Below are positions 34,243 through 42,767 of a stretch of DNA of 64,000 nt, piece after piece. The DNA is from Hymenobacter perfusus (GTDB lineage: Bacteria > Bacteroidota > Bacteroidia > Cytophagales > Hymenobacteraceae): the NCBI RefSeq assembly GCF_003944765.1, contig NZ_RWIU01000009.1, positions 1 to 64,000 on the forward strand, given 5' to 3'. Every line of letters begins with the position of its first letter. Position 1 is the first letter of the stretch. Made by a program: the position numbers and the translations under genes. The notes below the pieces were generated by a model that saw nothing but the letters and a program-made list of their open reading frames with translations, was not told where the DNA came from and did no database searches.

Positions 34243-34743
34243 ATGATAACGGACAAAAGCAAGATACTTGACGTCTTGAAGACGGCCCTTTCGGACTCCT
34301 ACTACACTGGATTTAAGTATTACATCACCGCTTTTGAATGCGAACTGTTCAATGATAGTCTTGGTATTAGCGCCTACCTCATTCTTAGCGACATTGAATT
34401 AGCTGACAAGTCTGAATGGCATAGATGGGTGCATTCATTTCCGTTCAATATTGAGAATAACAATGGCCCAGAAGAGCCCTCCAGGGTTTTTCTGATGGGA
34501 CTATTAACACAGGCCCGAATTCAAAATGTAGAGGAAGAGCACGAAGGCACCTTGATAATTGAATTTCAGAATCAACTGAAAGTAAGATTAATAGGTGAGG
34601 TTGAAATCGAAGACATTTCTTGGACTATTCAGTTCAGAAATTCTGATGGTAAACCAATCGGCGACTGCACTTGCTCATTCAACAAGCTGTTTCTAAATAC
34701 TAGTGAGGAATTGATGTCCAAGCTAGGTTTACATGGGGCCTGA
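34243..34743 (+). CDS. Hypothetical protein in an AT-rich stretch
   Basis: 166 residues, no recognised family. It is a mixed alpha/beta, acidic protein with Ile/Asn/Glu-rich composition. Codon use (AAT, ATA, GAA, TTA) differs clearly from the GC-rich pyr and pur genes on both sides. A REP-like word lies just downstream (34766). It has no motif pointing to a reaction. The composition suggests recent acquisition, and it interrupts the pyrC-purE neighbourhood. Confidence 0.6.
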   Translation: MITDKSKILDVLKTALSDSYYTGFKYYITAFECELFNDSLGISAYLILSDIELADKSEWHRWVHSFPFNIENNNGPEEPSRVFLMGLLTQARIQNVEEEHEGTLIIEFQNQLKVRLIGEVEIEDISWTIQFRNSDGKPIGDCTCSFNKLFLNTSEELMSKLGLHGA

Positions 34744-34765
34744 TCCCAACGAAGCGGTAGAAACA

Positions 34766-34791
34766 TTTCGGCTTCGCTCAGCATGACGACC
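34766..34791. repeat. Partial REP-like element
   Basis: TTTCGGCTTCGCTCAGCATGAC is the half-site form of the element that occurs as a full inverted pair at 37265-37350. Confidence 0.5.
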
Positions 34792-34802
34792 AACTAATTT
34801 CG

Positions 34803-35315
34803 ATGAGTACTACTTCTTCCCCCAATACCTTCAAACCCCTGATCGGCGTAGTCATGGGTTCCAGCAGCGACTGGGACACCATGCAGCACGCCGTACAAAT
34901 TCTCACGGAATTTGGCGTGGCCCACGAAGCCCGCGTGGTGTCGGCCCACCGCATGCCCGACGACTTATTTGCCTACGCCGAACAGGCCGGACCGCGCGGT
35001 TTGCAGGCCATTATTGCCGGCGCGGGCGGGGCCGCCCACCTGCCGGGGATGCTGGCCGCCAAAACCACCGTGCCCGTGCTGGGCGTGCCGGTAGCCAGTC
35101 GCCATTTGCAGGGTGTTGATTCGCTGCACAGCATCGTGCAGATGCCCAAAGGAATACCCGTAGCCACGTTTGCCATCGGCAACGCCGGCGCAGCCAACGC
35201 CGCGCTGTTTGCCGTCAGCCAGTTGGCTTTGCACGATGCTGCTCTGGCGGAAAAGCTGCAAGCTTTCCGCGCCGCCCAAACCGAAGCCGCCCGCGCCATG
35301 ACGCTGCCGCTATGA
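34803..35315 (+). CDS. purE: N5-carboxyaminoimidazole ribonucleotide mutase
   Basis: 170 residues. GVVMGSSSDWDTMQHAVQIL near the start, then VVSAHRMPD, AGAGGAAHLPGMLA, VPVLGVPV and IVQMPKGIPVATFAIGNAGAANAALFA are all diagnostic of class I PurE. It converts N5-CAIR to CAIR in purine synthesis. Its stop codon overlaps the purK start (ATGA), so the two are translationally coupled. Confidence 0.96.
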   Translation: MSTTSSPNTFKPLIGVVMGSSSDWDTMQHAVQILTEFGVAHEARVVSAHRMPDDLFAYAEQAGPRGLQAIIAGAGGAAHLPGMLAAKTTVPVLGVPVASRHLQGVDSLHSIVQMPKGIPVATFAIGNAGAANAALFAVSQLALHDAALAEKLQAFRAAQTEAARAMTLPL

Positions 35316-36562
35316 GCCAGGGAACTGACTTGACCACCATGACGCCTATTTTCCCGGGCAGCACGGACGCCGCCGGCCAGCGGGCCACGCTGGGCGTGCT
35401 GGGCGGCGGCCAGCTGGGCCGCATGTTTGTGCACGCCGCCCAACGGCTGGGCTACTTCACCGCCGTGCTGGAGCCCGACGCGCAAAGCCCCGCCGGGCTG
35501 GTCAGCCACCACCACATCCAGACCAATTACGACGACCCGGCCGGGCTGGCGCAGCTGGCCCAGCTCTGCCAGGCCATCACCACCGAGTTTGAGAACGTGC
35601 CGGCCCAGGCCCTGCACACGTTGGCCCAAACCCGCCCCGTAGCGCCCGGCGCGGCCGTGGTGGGCATTGCCCAAAACCGCATCGAGGAAAAAGCGCACTT
35701 CACAGCCTGCGCCGACGTGTCGGGGGTGACCTGCGCGCCCTACGCGGTGCTGGAAACGCCGACCCAGCTGCAAACCGTGCTGGCTGAGCGGACGGATCTG
35801 CTGCCCGGTATCCTGAAAACCGCCCGTATGGGCTACGATGGCAAGGGCCAGGTGCGCGTGCAGACCGCTGGGGAGCTGGCCGCCGCCTGGGCCGAGCTGG
35901 GCCACACCGCCTGCGTGCTGGAAAAGATGCTGCCGCTCACCGCCGAGTGCTCAGTGCTGGTGGCGCGCGGCTGGGACGGACAGGTGGTGAGCTTCGCCCC
36001 GCAGCGCAACGTACACATCGAGGGCATTCTGGCCGTAACGTACGCCTACGAAGGAAATATGCCGCCCGCTCTGGCCGACCGGGCCCGGGAGGCGGCCGTG
36101 GCCATTGCCCGGCACTTAGGCTACGTAGGGGTGCTGTGCGTGGAGTTTTTTGTGGTGGACGACGGCAGCGCGTACGGCGGCCTGGTGGTCAACGAAATGG
36201 CCCCGCGCCCGCACAACAGCGGCCACTACACCCTCGACGCCTGCGACGCCTCGCAGTTCGACCTGCAGGTACACGCAATGGCGGGCCTGCCGTTGCCGCA
36301 GCCGCGCCAGCACTCCCCGGCCATCATGCTCAACCTGTTGGGTGACGTGTGGTTTGCTGCCGACGGGCAACCGCGGGAGCCCGACTGGCAATCCGTGCTG
36401 CGCCTGCCGGGTACGCACCTGCACCTGTACGGCAAGGCGGAAGCCCGCGCCGGCCGCAAAATGGGCCACCTGACCATCACCGGCCCCGATGTCGCCAGTG
36501 TCACGAAGGTGGCGCGCCGCGCGGCGCAGGTGCTTGGGTTGCCGGGGCTGGATGCCATGTAG
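35312..36562 (+). CDS. purK: N5-carboxyaminoimidazole ribonucleotide synthase
   Basis: 416 residues from ATG 35312, which overlaps the purE stop; ATG 35339 is an alternative start just before the fold. LGVLGGGQLGRMFVHAAQRLGY opens the N-domain, and TTEFENVPAQAL follows. The ATP-grasp core has PGILKTARMGYDGKGQ and VVNEMAPRPHNSGHYT. It makes N5-CAIR from AIR, bicarbonate and ATP and hands it to PurE. A perfect terminator follows about 90 bp later. Confidence 0.95.
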   Translation: MSQGTDLTTMTPIFPGSTDAAGQRATLGVLGGGQLGRMFVHAAQRLGYFTAVLEPDAQSPAGLVSHHHIQTNYDDPAGLAQLAQLCQAITTEFENVPAQALHTLAQTRPVAPGAAVVGIAQNRIEEKAHFTACADVSGVTCAPYAVLETPTQLQTVLAERTDLLPGILKTARMGYDGKGQVRVQTAGELAAAWAELGHTACVLEKMLPLTAECSVLVARGWDGQVVSFAPQRNVHIEGILAVTYAYEGNMPPALADRAREAAVAIARHLGYVGVLCVEFFVVDDGSAYGGLVVNEMAPRPHNSGHYTLDACDASQFDLQVHAMAGLPLPQPRQHSPAIMLNLLGDVWFAADGQPREPDWQSVLRLPGTHLHLYGKAEARAGRKMGHLTITGPDVASVTKVARRAAQVLGLPGLDAM

Positions 36563-36654
36563 AGGTTCCGGCCGGCCCTGGGCCAAACGCAATGCTGCCG
36601 CTCCCGGGCCGGCTGTCAGCTGCCCGAGCCAGCCTGCCGAACCCACGTAATGCA

Positions 36655-36682
36655 AAACGCCCGGCTTGTAAGCCGGGCGTTT
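36655..36682 (+). terminator. Terminator of purEK
   Basis: Perfect 13-bp stem AAACGCCCGGCTT/AAGCCGGGCGTTT with a 2-nt spacer; it works on either strand. Confidence 0.85.
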
Positions 36683-36761
36683 GCGGTAATGGGGGGGCTC
36701 GTCTGCCTCCAGCCAGTTCCACTTTCAGGCGGAGCCAGGTGGGGGCGGCGGGCTGGTCGGG

Positions 36762-37172
36762 TTAGAGGGCCGCGCGGCGGGCGGTTACGCTGGTTTGCAA
36801 AGCCGTGGTTTCGGTTAGCTGGGCCTCAATCTGGGCCAGTTCCAGCTCCCGGATCAGCAACGATACCGGTCCGCGCGTGCCCTGGCGGGACAGGAGTTCG
36901 TCGCGGCGGTCGGTGCTGCGGCGCAGCTCGTTTTCGCGCTCCGTGCGCTTCTTGCTGGCGGGTAGGGTGGGGATGAGCGGGGTGAGAAAGCTGATTTCGG
37001 CCGTGAGGGATTCCAGCTCGGCGGTCTGCTCGGCCGAGGTGCTGGCGGCCGTATCCACCTGATAGGTAAACTCGCTGCGGCGCTGGTTGAGCACGCGCAG
37101 CTCGTCGGTGATGTAGGCCAGTACCTGGTCGCACTCGGCCGCCGTGGTTAATTGATCAATAGAGTAAGCCAT
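36762..37172 (-). CDS. Hypothetical coiled-coil protein
   Basis: 136 residues. It starts MAYSIDQLTTAAECDQVLAY and continues as mostly heptad-like helix (LRVLNQRRSEFTYQV, then ELESLTAEISFLTPLI, then KKRTERENELRRSTDRRDELLSR). There is no signal peptide, membrane segment or known domain. It is convergent with purK and shares that gene's bidirectional terminator region. Its promoter region (37173-37260) is AT-rich without an exact -7 element. Confidence 0.6.
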   Translation of the reverse strand: MAYSIDQLTTAAECDQVLAYITDELRVLNQRRSEFTYQVDTAASTSAEQTAELESLTAEISFLTPLIPTLPASKKRTERENELRRSTDRRDELLSRQGTRGPVSLLIRELELAQIEAQLTETTALQTSVTARRAAL

Positions 37173-37264
37173 GAAACGGGTAAAAAAGGTGAGAAATAAG
37201 AACGTTCGAGTATAAGTTTTTTTGAATATAAAAGCTGTACAGGAAGTGTTTTTTTCACGCGGTG

Positions 37265-37350
37265 GTCATCCTGAGCGGAGCGAAGGACCTTATCATGCAG
37301 CCACGATTTCGTTCAGCCGTGAGAAGGTCCTTCGCTCCGCTCAGAATGAC
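37265..37350. repeat. REP-like inverted pair
   Basis: 27-bp arms 37265-37291 and 37324-37350 match with one difference (GTCAT[C/T]CTGAGCGGAGCGAA core). The loop is 32 nt. Halves of the same family occur at 28985 and 34766. Confidence 0.9.
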
Positions 37351-37387
37351 TACGTTTCCGACTATCTACCTGGTCCCGGTTGCGGAG

Positions 37388-37512
37388 CAGGCCCCGGTCC
37401 GGCGGCTGGAAGCCGTCGGGCCGGGGCCTGCGTGAACGAGTGGCCGTGCCCGAAAAGCCGGGCCGGATGCGCCTACGACGACCGGCCCGACGGCTTCCAG
37501 CCGCCGGACCGG
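37388..37512. repeat. Nested GC-rich palindromes with perfect 31-bp inverted repeat
   Basis: 37394-37424 and 37482-37512 are perfect reverse complements. In addition the left unit is itself a hairpin: GCAGGCCCCGG (37388-37398) pairs with CCGGGGCCTGC (37421-37431), with an inner CGGCT/AGCCG stem. Two alternative folds are therefore possible. Confidence 0.9.
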
Positions 37513-37536
37513 CGGTAACGCCGTCAAGGGATGGTT

Positions 37537-38181
37537 TTAGTTGCCAGGCGCTTCGGCCGCTGCCAGCAGGGCCGCCAGGGCCCGGGCTTCCTCTTCCAGC
37601 AGCCGCAGGCGCAGGGCCAGCAGGGCAGCCTCGGTGGCCGACAAAGGCCAGGCCGCGCCGGGGGCCAGGTCGGGCAGGCGCTCCAGCCAGCGGCGGCAGG
37701 CGGCGGCATCGAGGGCGGGGTCCTGGGCCACGGCGGCGGGGGCGGCGGGCGTGCCGGGGGCGGGGGCCAGCAGGGCGGCCAGCACCGCCCGCCCCCAGCG
37801 GCGGCGGGCCTGAGCCTGGGAGGCCCGCACATGGTTTTCCAGCGCGAAGCGGGCTTTATCGAGCAAGTAGCACACCCGGCGCAGGCGCTTGCGCAGCGGC
37901 TCAGCCTCCAGCGGCACGGCGGGGGCAGCGGGTTCAGGGGCAGAAGCCCCGGCCGGCGGCGCGGGCAGGGGCGGGCCGAGCCCCTCGGGCGGGGGCAGCA
38001 GCAGGGCCAGGGGTCGCAGCCGCCGCTGCGCTTCGGCTGGCAACACTCGCCGCCCGGCCTCCACGTGCCCGATTACGGTCCCGCTCACCCCGATAAACTT
38101 ACCTAGTTCCGGTTGGGTCAACCCAAAATGCGCCCGCACGGCGGCTGAAAGACTATCGGAAGGGAGGGAAGGTCGCGCCAT
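37537..38181 (-). CDS. Helix-turn-helix (Xre/Cro-type) regulator
   Basis: 214 residues from ATG 38181 (MARPSLPSDSLSAAVRAHFG). The frame is open to 38256, but that part lies in the palindrome. The HTH occupies about 17-60 (LTQPELGKFIGVSGTVIGHVEAGRRVLP), and the helix pair around GVSGTVIGHVEAG fits the Cro/CI fold. The rest is Ala/Pro/Leu-rich with long helices (RLRPLALLLPPPEGL, later LLALRLRLLEEEARALAALLAAAE). It is probably a DNA-binding regulator with a helical oligomerisation part. A 77-bp perfect inverted repeat begins 8 bp upstream of its start and is the obvious candidate operator. Confidence 0.75.
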   Translation of the reverse strand: MARPSLPSDSLSAAVRAHFGLTQPELGKFIGVSGTVIGHVEAGRRVLPAEAQRRLRPLALLLPPPEGLGPPLPAPPAGASAPEPAAPAVPLEAEPLRKRLRRVCYLLDKARFALENHVRASQAQARRRWGRAVLAALLAPAPGTPAAPAAVAQDPALDAAACRRWLERLPDLAPGAAWPLSATEAALLALRLRLLEEEARALAALLAAAEAPGN

Positions 38182-38188
38182 AAATGTG

Positions 38189-38265
38189 TGTAGGGTTGTG
38201 AATAAAAATACGGGCAACCCTACAAGGTTCGTAGGGTTGCCCGTATTTTTATTCACAACCCTACA
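38189..38265. repeat. Perfect 35-bp inverted repeat with four GTAGGGTTG sites
   Basis: 38189-38223 and 38231-38265 are exact reverse complements around AAGGTTC. Each arm is itself bounded by GTAGGGTTG and CAACCCTAC, so the 9-bp word occurs four times in alternating orientation. It stands directly upstream of the HTH regulator, where its promoter is expected. Confidence 0.95.
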
Positions 38266-38364
38266 ATATGCTGCTTCGTGGCAGGAGTTCCTACCCCCGA
38301 AACGACCAACACCGCCCGGATTACTCTCAGGCGGCGCGGCTATGGGTTTGCCGCTGGCGCGGCA

Positions 38365-38430
38365 GTGGAGGTGCAGCCTCCACGTTAAGGCTGGTCACGG
38401 GTTACGCTTCGCTAAACTCGCGCCAGTGAG
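38365..38430. repeat. REP-like hairpin GTGGAGG/CCTCCAC with flanking conserved-looking words
   Basis: GTGGAGG (38365-38371) pairs with CCTCCAC (38377-38383), followed by GTCACGGGTTACGCTTCGCTAA, which looks like a repetitive intergenic element. No second copy occurs in this window, so the family assignment is inference. Confidence 0.4.
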
Positions 38431-38471
38431 GAATTCCCGTTGCAGGTAGTGTCTGGATGCCCCCGCCTGAG

Positions 38472-38479
38472 TACTTTTG
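38472..38479 (+). promoter_or_regulatory. -7 element TACTTTTG
   Basis: Exact consensus match, 41 bp before the lipoprotein start at 38521. Confidence 0.65.
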
Positions 38480-38520
38480 GCACCTGAAAGTCAACCCTAC
38501 TTCCTTGAAAATAGCTACCC

Positions 38521-38994
38521 ATGATTACCTCATTTCTCAATAAGCACACCGTTAGCGCCTGGCTGTTGCCGCTACTCATTGTTTTTGCATCCTGCGGCTC
38601 CAAGGACGATGACAAACCAGAACCCACCCCTCAGTATGTAGTCAAAGTCAAGATGATTAGCATAGATGCCGGTGGGTTAGGTGCAGGTGGTGAAGTATAC
38701 ATTAAGCGACTAAATATCCCAGAGGTATCATTGTTGGATGCTAGCCTACCGGATAATGGGGTGAAGGAAACAGGTACGGTCACCAATTTGAAAACAGGCG
38801 AAAGAGTTAGCGTTGGTTTGGGATTCAGTAAAGCCATAACCGGCTCGGGCATTGTTCCACGCACCACTAGTAAGCTGCGTGGTGAAATCTGGGTGAACGA
38901 CCAGCTTAAAGCCTCGGCTGAGTTAGACCGCAATACTCCATCGCAGAACCCAGACTTTCCAACCAATTTTGCCGAATACACAATGGGTGACTAG
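38521..38994 (+). CDS. Small lipoprotein of unknown function
   Basis: 157 residues. The signal peptide ends in the lipobox VFASC (Cys near 24), followed by a Lys/Asp linker (GSKDDDKPEPTPQ). The mature domain is beta-rich (YVVKVKMISIDAGGLGAGGEVYIKRL and later KLRGEIWVNDQLKASAEL) and not recognised. It is more AT-rich than its neighbours. It has its own promoter and a palindromic terminator shared with accC. Confidence 0.75.
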   Translation: MITSFLNKHTVSAWLLPLLIVFASCGSKDDDKPEPTPQYVVKVKMISIDAGGLGAGGEVYIKRLNIPEVSLLDASLPDNGVKETGTVTNLKTGERVSVGLGFSKAITGSGIVPRTTSKLRGEIWVNDQLKASAELDRNTPSQNPDFPTNFAEYTMGD

Positions 38995-39008
38995 TCGTCG
39001 GATTCACA

Positions 39009-39058
39009 CATATAAAAAAGGCCGCCCGGTTACGTAACCGGGCGGCCTTTTTTATATG
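39009..39058. terminator. Perfect 50-bp palindrome, bidirectional terminator
   Basis: 39009-39033 and 39034-39058 are exact reverse complements with no spacer. A runs on one side and T runs on the other let it stop both the lipoprotein gene (+) and accC (-). Confidence 0.92.
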
Positions 39059-39068
39059 CAGATTTCCT

Positions 39069-40577
<1,509 letters not shown>

Positions 40578-40629
40578 CGGGAGAGAGGTGGAGCGGGTGG
40601 GAGAGAAGGAACAGGAAGAGCGGGCGGCC

Positions 40630-40718
40630 CCGGCACCCCAGGGCTGAAGCCCGGGGCTACGCAGCGAAAAAACCAGGAGTCCGCTGACTAGCCCAGGGCT
40701 TCAGCCCTGGGGTGCCGG
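40630..40718. repeat. REP-like inverted pair (CAGGGCTGAAGCCC family)
   Basis: 30-bp arms 40630-40659 and 40689-40718 match with a single difference; the loop is 29 nt. The word AGGGCTGAAGCCC is itself nearly palindromic. Confidence 0.9.
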
Positions 40719-40801
40719 AGTACGAGAGCAATGCCATTCAATACCCAAAGAAACGCCATTCCGGCCGGACCATAAAACAGTGCCGCCCAATTCCCGGAAG
40801 G

Positions 40802-40850
40802 TTGGATAGCGGCCCGGGGGAGCTTACCTTTGCGGATTGCCATAACTTTG
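40802..40850 (+). promoter_or_regulatory. Tandem promoters of the oxoamine synthase gene
   Basis: TTGG (40802-40805), 19 bp, then TACCTTTG (40825-40832) fits the full -33/-7 consensus. A second exact -7, TAACTTTG, is at 40843-40850. Confidence 0.7.
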
Positions 40851-40917
40851 TACATTCCCCGGTGGTTCAGCGCTTAGGCGTTACCGCCCGTTTCCTTTCA
40901 CATTAACCCGTCCCCTC

Positions 40918-42168
40918 GTGGATCTATTTGAGAAGATTGCCGCCAACCGCGGCCCGCTGGGTGTCCACTCACACTACGCGCACGGCTACTTTGCTTTCCC
41001 TAAGCTGGAAGGCGAAATCAAGCCCCGCATGATTTTCCGCGGCAAGGAAGTGCTTACCTGGAGCCTCAATAACTACCTGGGCCTGGCCAACCACCCCGAG
41101 GTGCGCAAGGCCGATGCCGATGGCGCGGCCGAGTACGGCATGGCCCTACCCATGGGCGCCCGCATGATGTCGGGCAACTCCAACCTGCACGAGCAGCTGG
41201 AAAGCGAGCTGGCCGAATTCGTGATGAAGCCGGACTGCATGCTGCTCAACTTCGGCTACCAGGGCGTAGTAAGCATCATCGACGCCATGGTGAACCGCCA
41301 CGACGTGATTGTGTACGACGCCGAGTCGCACGCCTGCATTATTGATGGCGTACGCCTGCACGCTGGCAAGCGCTTCGTGTACGTGCACAACGACATGGCC
41401 AGCCTGGAGAAGCAGCTGCAGCGCGCCGAGCGCATCATTGCCGAAACCGGCGGTGCTATTCTGGTTATCACCGAGGGCGTGTTCGGCATGTCGGGCAACC
41501 AGGGCAACCTGCGGGGCGTGATTGCGCTGAAGGAGAAATACCAGTTCCGCCTGTTCGTAGATGATGCCCACGGCTTCGGTACGCAGGGGGCTACGGGTGC
41601 CGGCACGGGCGAAGAACAGGGCGTACAGGACGGTATCGACCTTTATTTTTCGACGTTTGCCAAGTCGATGGCCAGCATCGGTGCCTTCGTAGCTGGTCCC
41701 GAGAACGTAATTGAATATTTGCGCTACAACATGCGTAGCCAGATTTTCGCCAAAAGCCTGCCCATGCCGCTTGTGGTGGGCGCTTTGAAGCGTTTGGAGC
41801 TGCTACGCACCCAGCCTGAGCTGAAAGAAAACCTCTGGACCATCGTACGGGCGCTGCAAAGCGGTTTGCGCGAAAAAGGCTTCAATCTGGGCACTACCAC
41901 CTCCTGCGTAACGCCGGTGCTGCTGACCGGTCAAATCACCGACGCGGCCCAGATTACCTTCGATCTACGTGAGAATCACGGCATTTTCTGTTCCATCGTG
42001 GTGTACCCGGTGGTGCCGAAGGGCGTTATCATGCTGCGCCTTATCCCCACGGCCAGCCACTCGCTCGATGATGTGGCCGTGACCATCAAAGCCTTCGAGG
42101 CGGTGCAGGAGAAGCTCTCGAAAGGACTATATTCCAAAGCTGAAGTGCCTGCCGGCCTCCAGGACTAA
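40918..42168 (+). CDS. PLP-dependent alpha-oxoamine synthase (serine palmitoyltransferase-like)
   Basis: 416 residues from a GTG start. Fold type I motifs are present: NNYLGLANHPEV, a His in YDAESHACIIDGVRLH, the Asp-Ala-His in FVDDAHGFGTQG, and the PLP-binding Lys in YFSTFAKSMASIGAF. This family joins an amino acid to an acyl-CoA or acyl-ACP. In Bacteroidota the likely roles are serine palmitoyltransferase (sphingolipids) or the cysteate-using sulfonolipid enzyme; KBL and BioF are less likely alternatives. The substrate cannot be decided from sequence alone. It is a single gene with strong tandem promoters. Confidence 0.82.
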   Translation: MDLFEKIAANRGPLGVHSHYAHGYFAFPKLEGEIKPRMIFRGKEVLTWSLNNYLGLANHPEVRKADADGAAEYGMALPMGARMMSGNSNLHEQLESELAEFVMKPDCMLLNFGYQGVVSIIDAMVNRHDVIVYDAESHACIIDGVRLHAGKRFVYVHNDMASLEKQLQRAERIIAETGGAILVITEGVFGMSGNQGNLRGVIALKEKYQFRLFVDDAHGFGTQGATGAGTGEEQGVQDGIDLYFSTFAKSMASIGAFVAGPENVIEYLRYNMRSQIFAKSLPMPLVVGALKRLELLRTQPELKENLWTIVRALQSGLREKGFNLGTTTSCVTPVLLTGQITDAAQITFDLRENHGIFCSIVVYPVVPKGVIMLRLIPTASHSLDDVAVTIKAFEAVQEKLSKGLYSKAEVPAGLQD

Positions 42169-42187
42169 CTACGGCTTTGCTAAGTGC

Positions 42188-42221
42188 AAAAGTCAGCTTC
42201 CATCCCGGGGGCTGGCTTTTT
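42188..42221 (+). terminator. Terminator of the oxoamine synthase gene
   Basis: AAGTCAGC pairs with GCTGGCTT around a C/G-rich loop and is followed by five T. Confidence 0.75.
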
Positions 42222-42411
42222 GCTTTAGTACTATTCCGGGTATTGTCCGGTCATGAGGAGGGGTGGGTTGAGTCGGTTTGAGGGTAAAAAGGGCCCTATG
42301 TGGCTGAAAAAGGGGATTGAGAAAAAAACTCGCCGACTTGCTTGTATTTGAAATCCCTGTATATTAGGGCCGGTTAAACACTTTTTTCCACACCAAATAA
42401 CCCCTCCCAAA

Positions 42412-42675
42412 ATGAGCAACTTTAGCCAACTGAAAGACCTCGTGATGTCGCTGGAAGCTGACTTCGAGAAGTTCTACGACAAGGGCAACTCGGCCGCTGG
42501 CACCCGCGTGCGCAAGGGCATGCAGGAGCTGAAAAATATGGCCCAGACCATCCGCACCGAGGTGCAGAACGCCAAGAACACCGCTGGCGAAGCCGCTCCG
42601 GCCAAAGCTGCTCCGGCTGCTAAGAAAGCCGCTCCCGCTGCTGCCAAAAAGGCTGCTCCGGCAAAAAAGAAGTAA
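42412..42675 (+). CDS. Histone H1-like protein (Hc1/HctA type)
   Basis: 87 residues. A helical N-terminal half (KDLVMSLEADFEKFYDKGNSAAGTRVRKGMQELKNMAQTIRTEVQ) is followed by Ala/Lys/Pro repeats (AAPAAKKAAPAAAKKAAPAKKK). This is the layout of small bacterial histone H1-like nucleoid proteins. The basic tail binds DNA non-specifically. The gene is monocistronic, with a hairpin (42681-42699) and a strong bidirectional terminator behind it. Confidence 0.88.
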   Translation: MSNFSQLKDLVMSLEADFEKFYDKGNSAAGTRVRKGMQELKNMAQTIRTEVQNAKNTAGEAAPAKAAPAAKKAAPAAAKKAAPAKKK

Positions 42676-42712
42676 TGCCCGGTCACGCCCCGCGTGACCA
42701 AGGTACTTACGA

Positions 42713-42747
42713 AAAGAGGCCCTGTCGACTATCGACAGGGCCTCTTT
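42713..42747. terminator. Bidirectional terminator between the H1-like gene and tyrS
   Basis: Perfect 16-bp stem (42713-42728 with 42732-42747), loop CTA, with A and T runs at the ends. A second hairpin GGTCACGC/GCGTGACC lies at 42681-42699. Confidence 0.9.
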
Positions 42748-42767
42748 GTGTTGCGGAGGGTGAGTAC

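Larger units (their letters stand above)
37173..37536. other. Repeat-rich gap
   Basis: Contains no gene. It holds the REP-like inverted pair at 37265-37350 and the nested GC-rich palindromes at 37388-37512. Confidence 0.7.
40578..40917. other. Gap between divergent accC and oxoamine synthase
   Basis: Holds a REP-like inverted pair (40630-40718) and two exact -7 elements (40825 and 40843) for the rightward gene. No exact leftward TAnnTTTG element is seen for accC. Confidence 0.6.

Noticed and set aside
37380..38106. Long open frames on the plus strand through the HTH gene and the palindromes
   Set aside because: Pro/Ala/Arg-rich translations caused by very GC-rich DNA; the minus strand holds a recognisable HTH.
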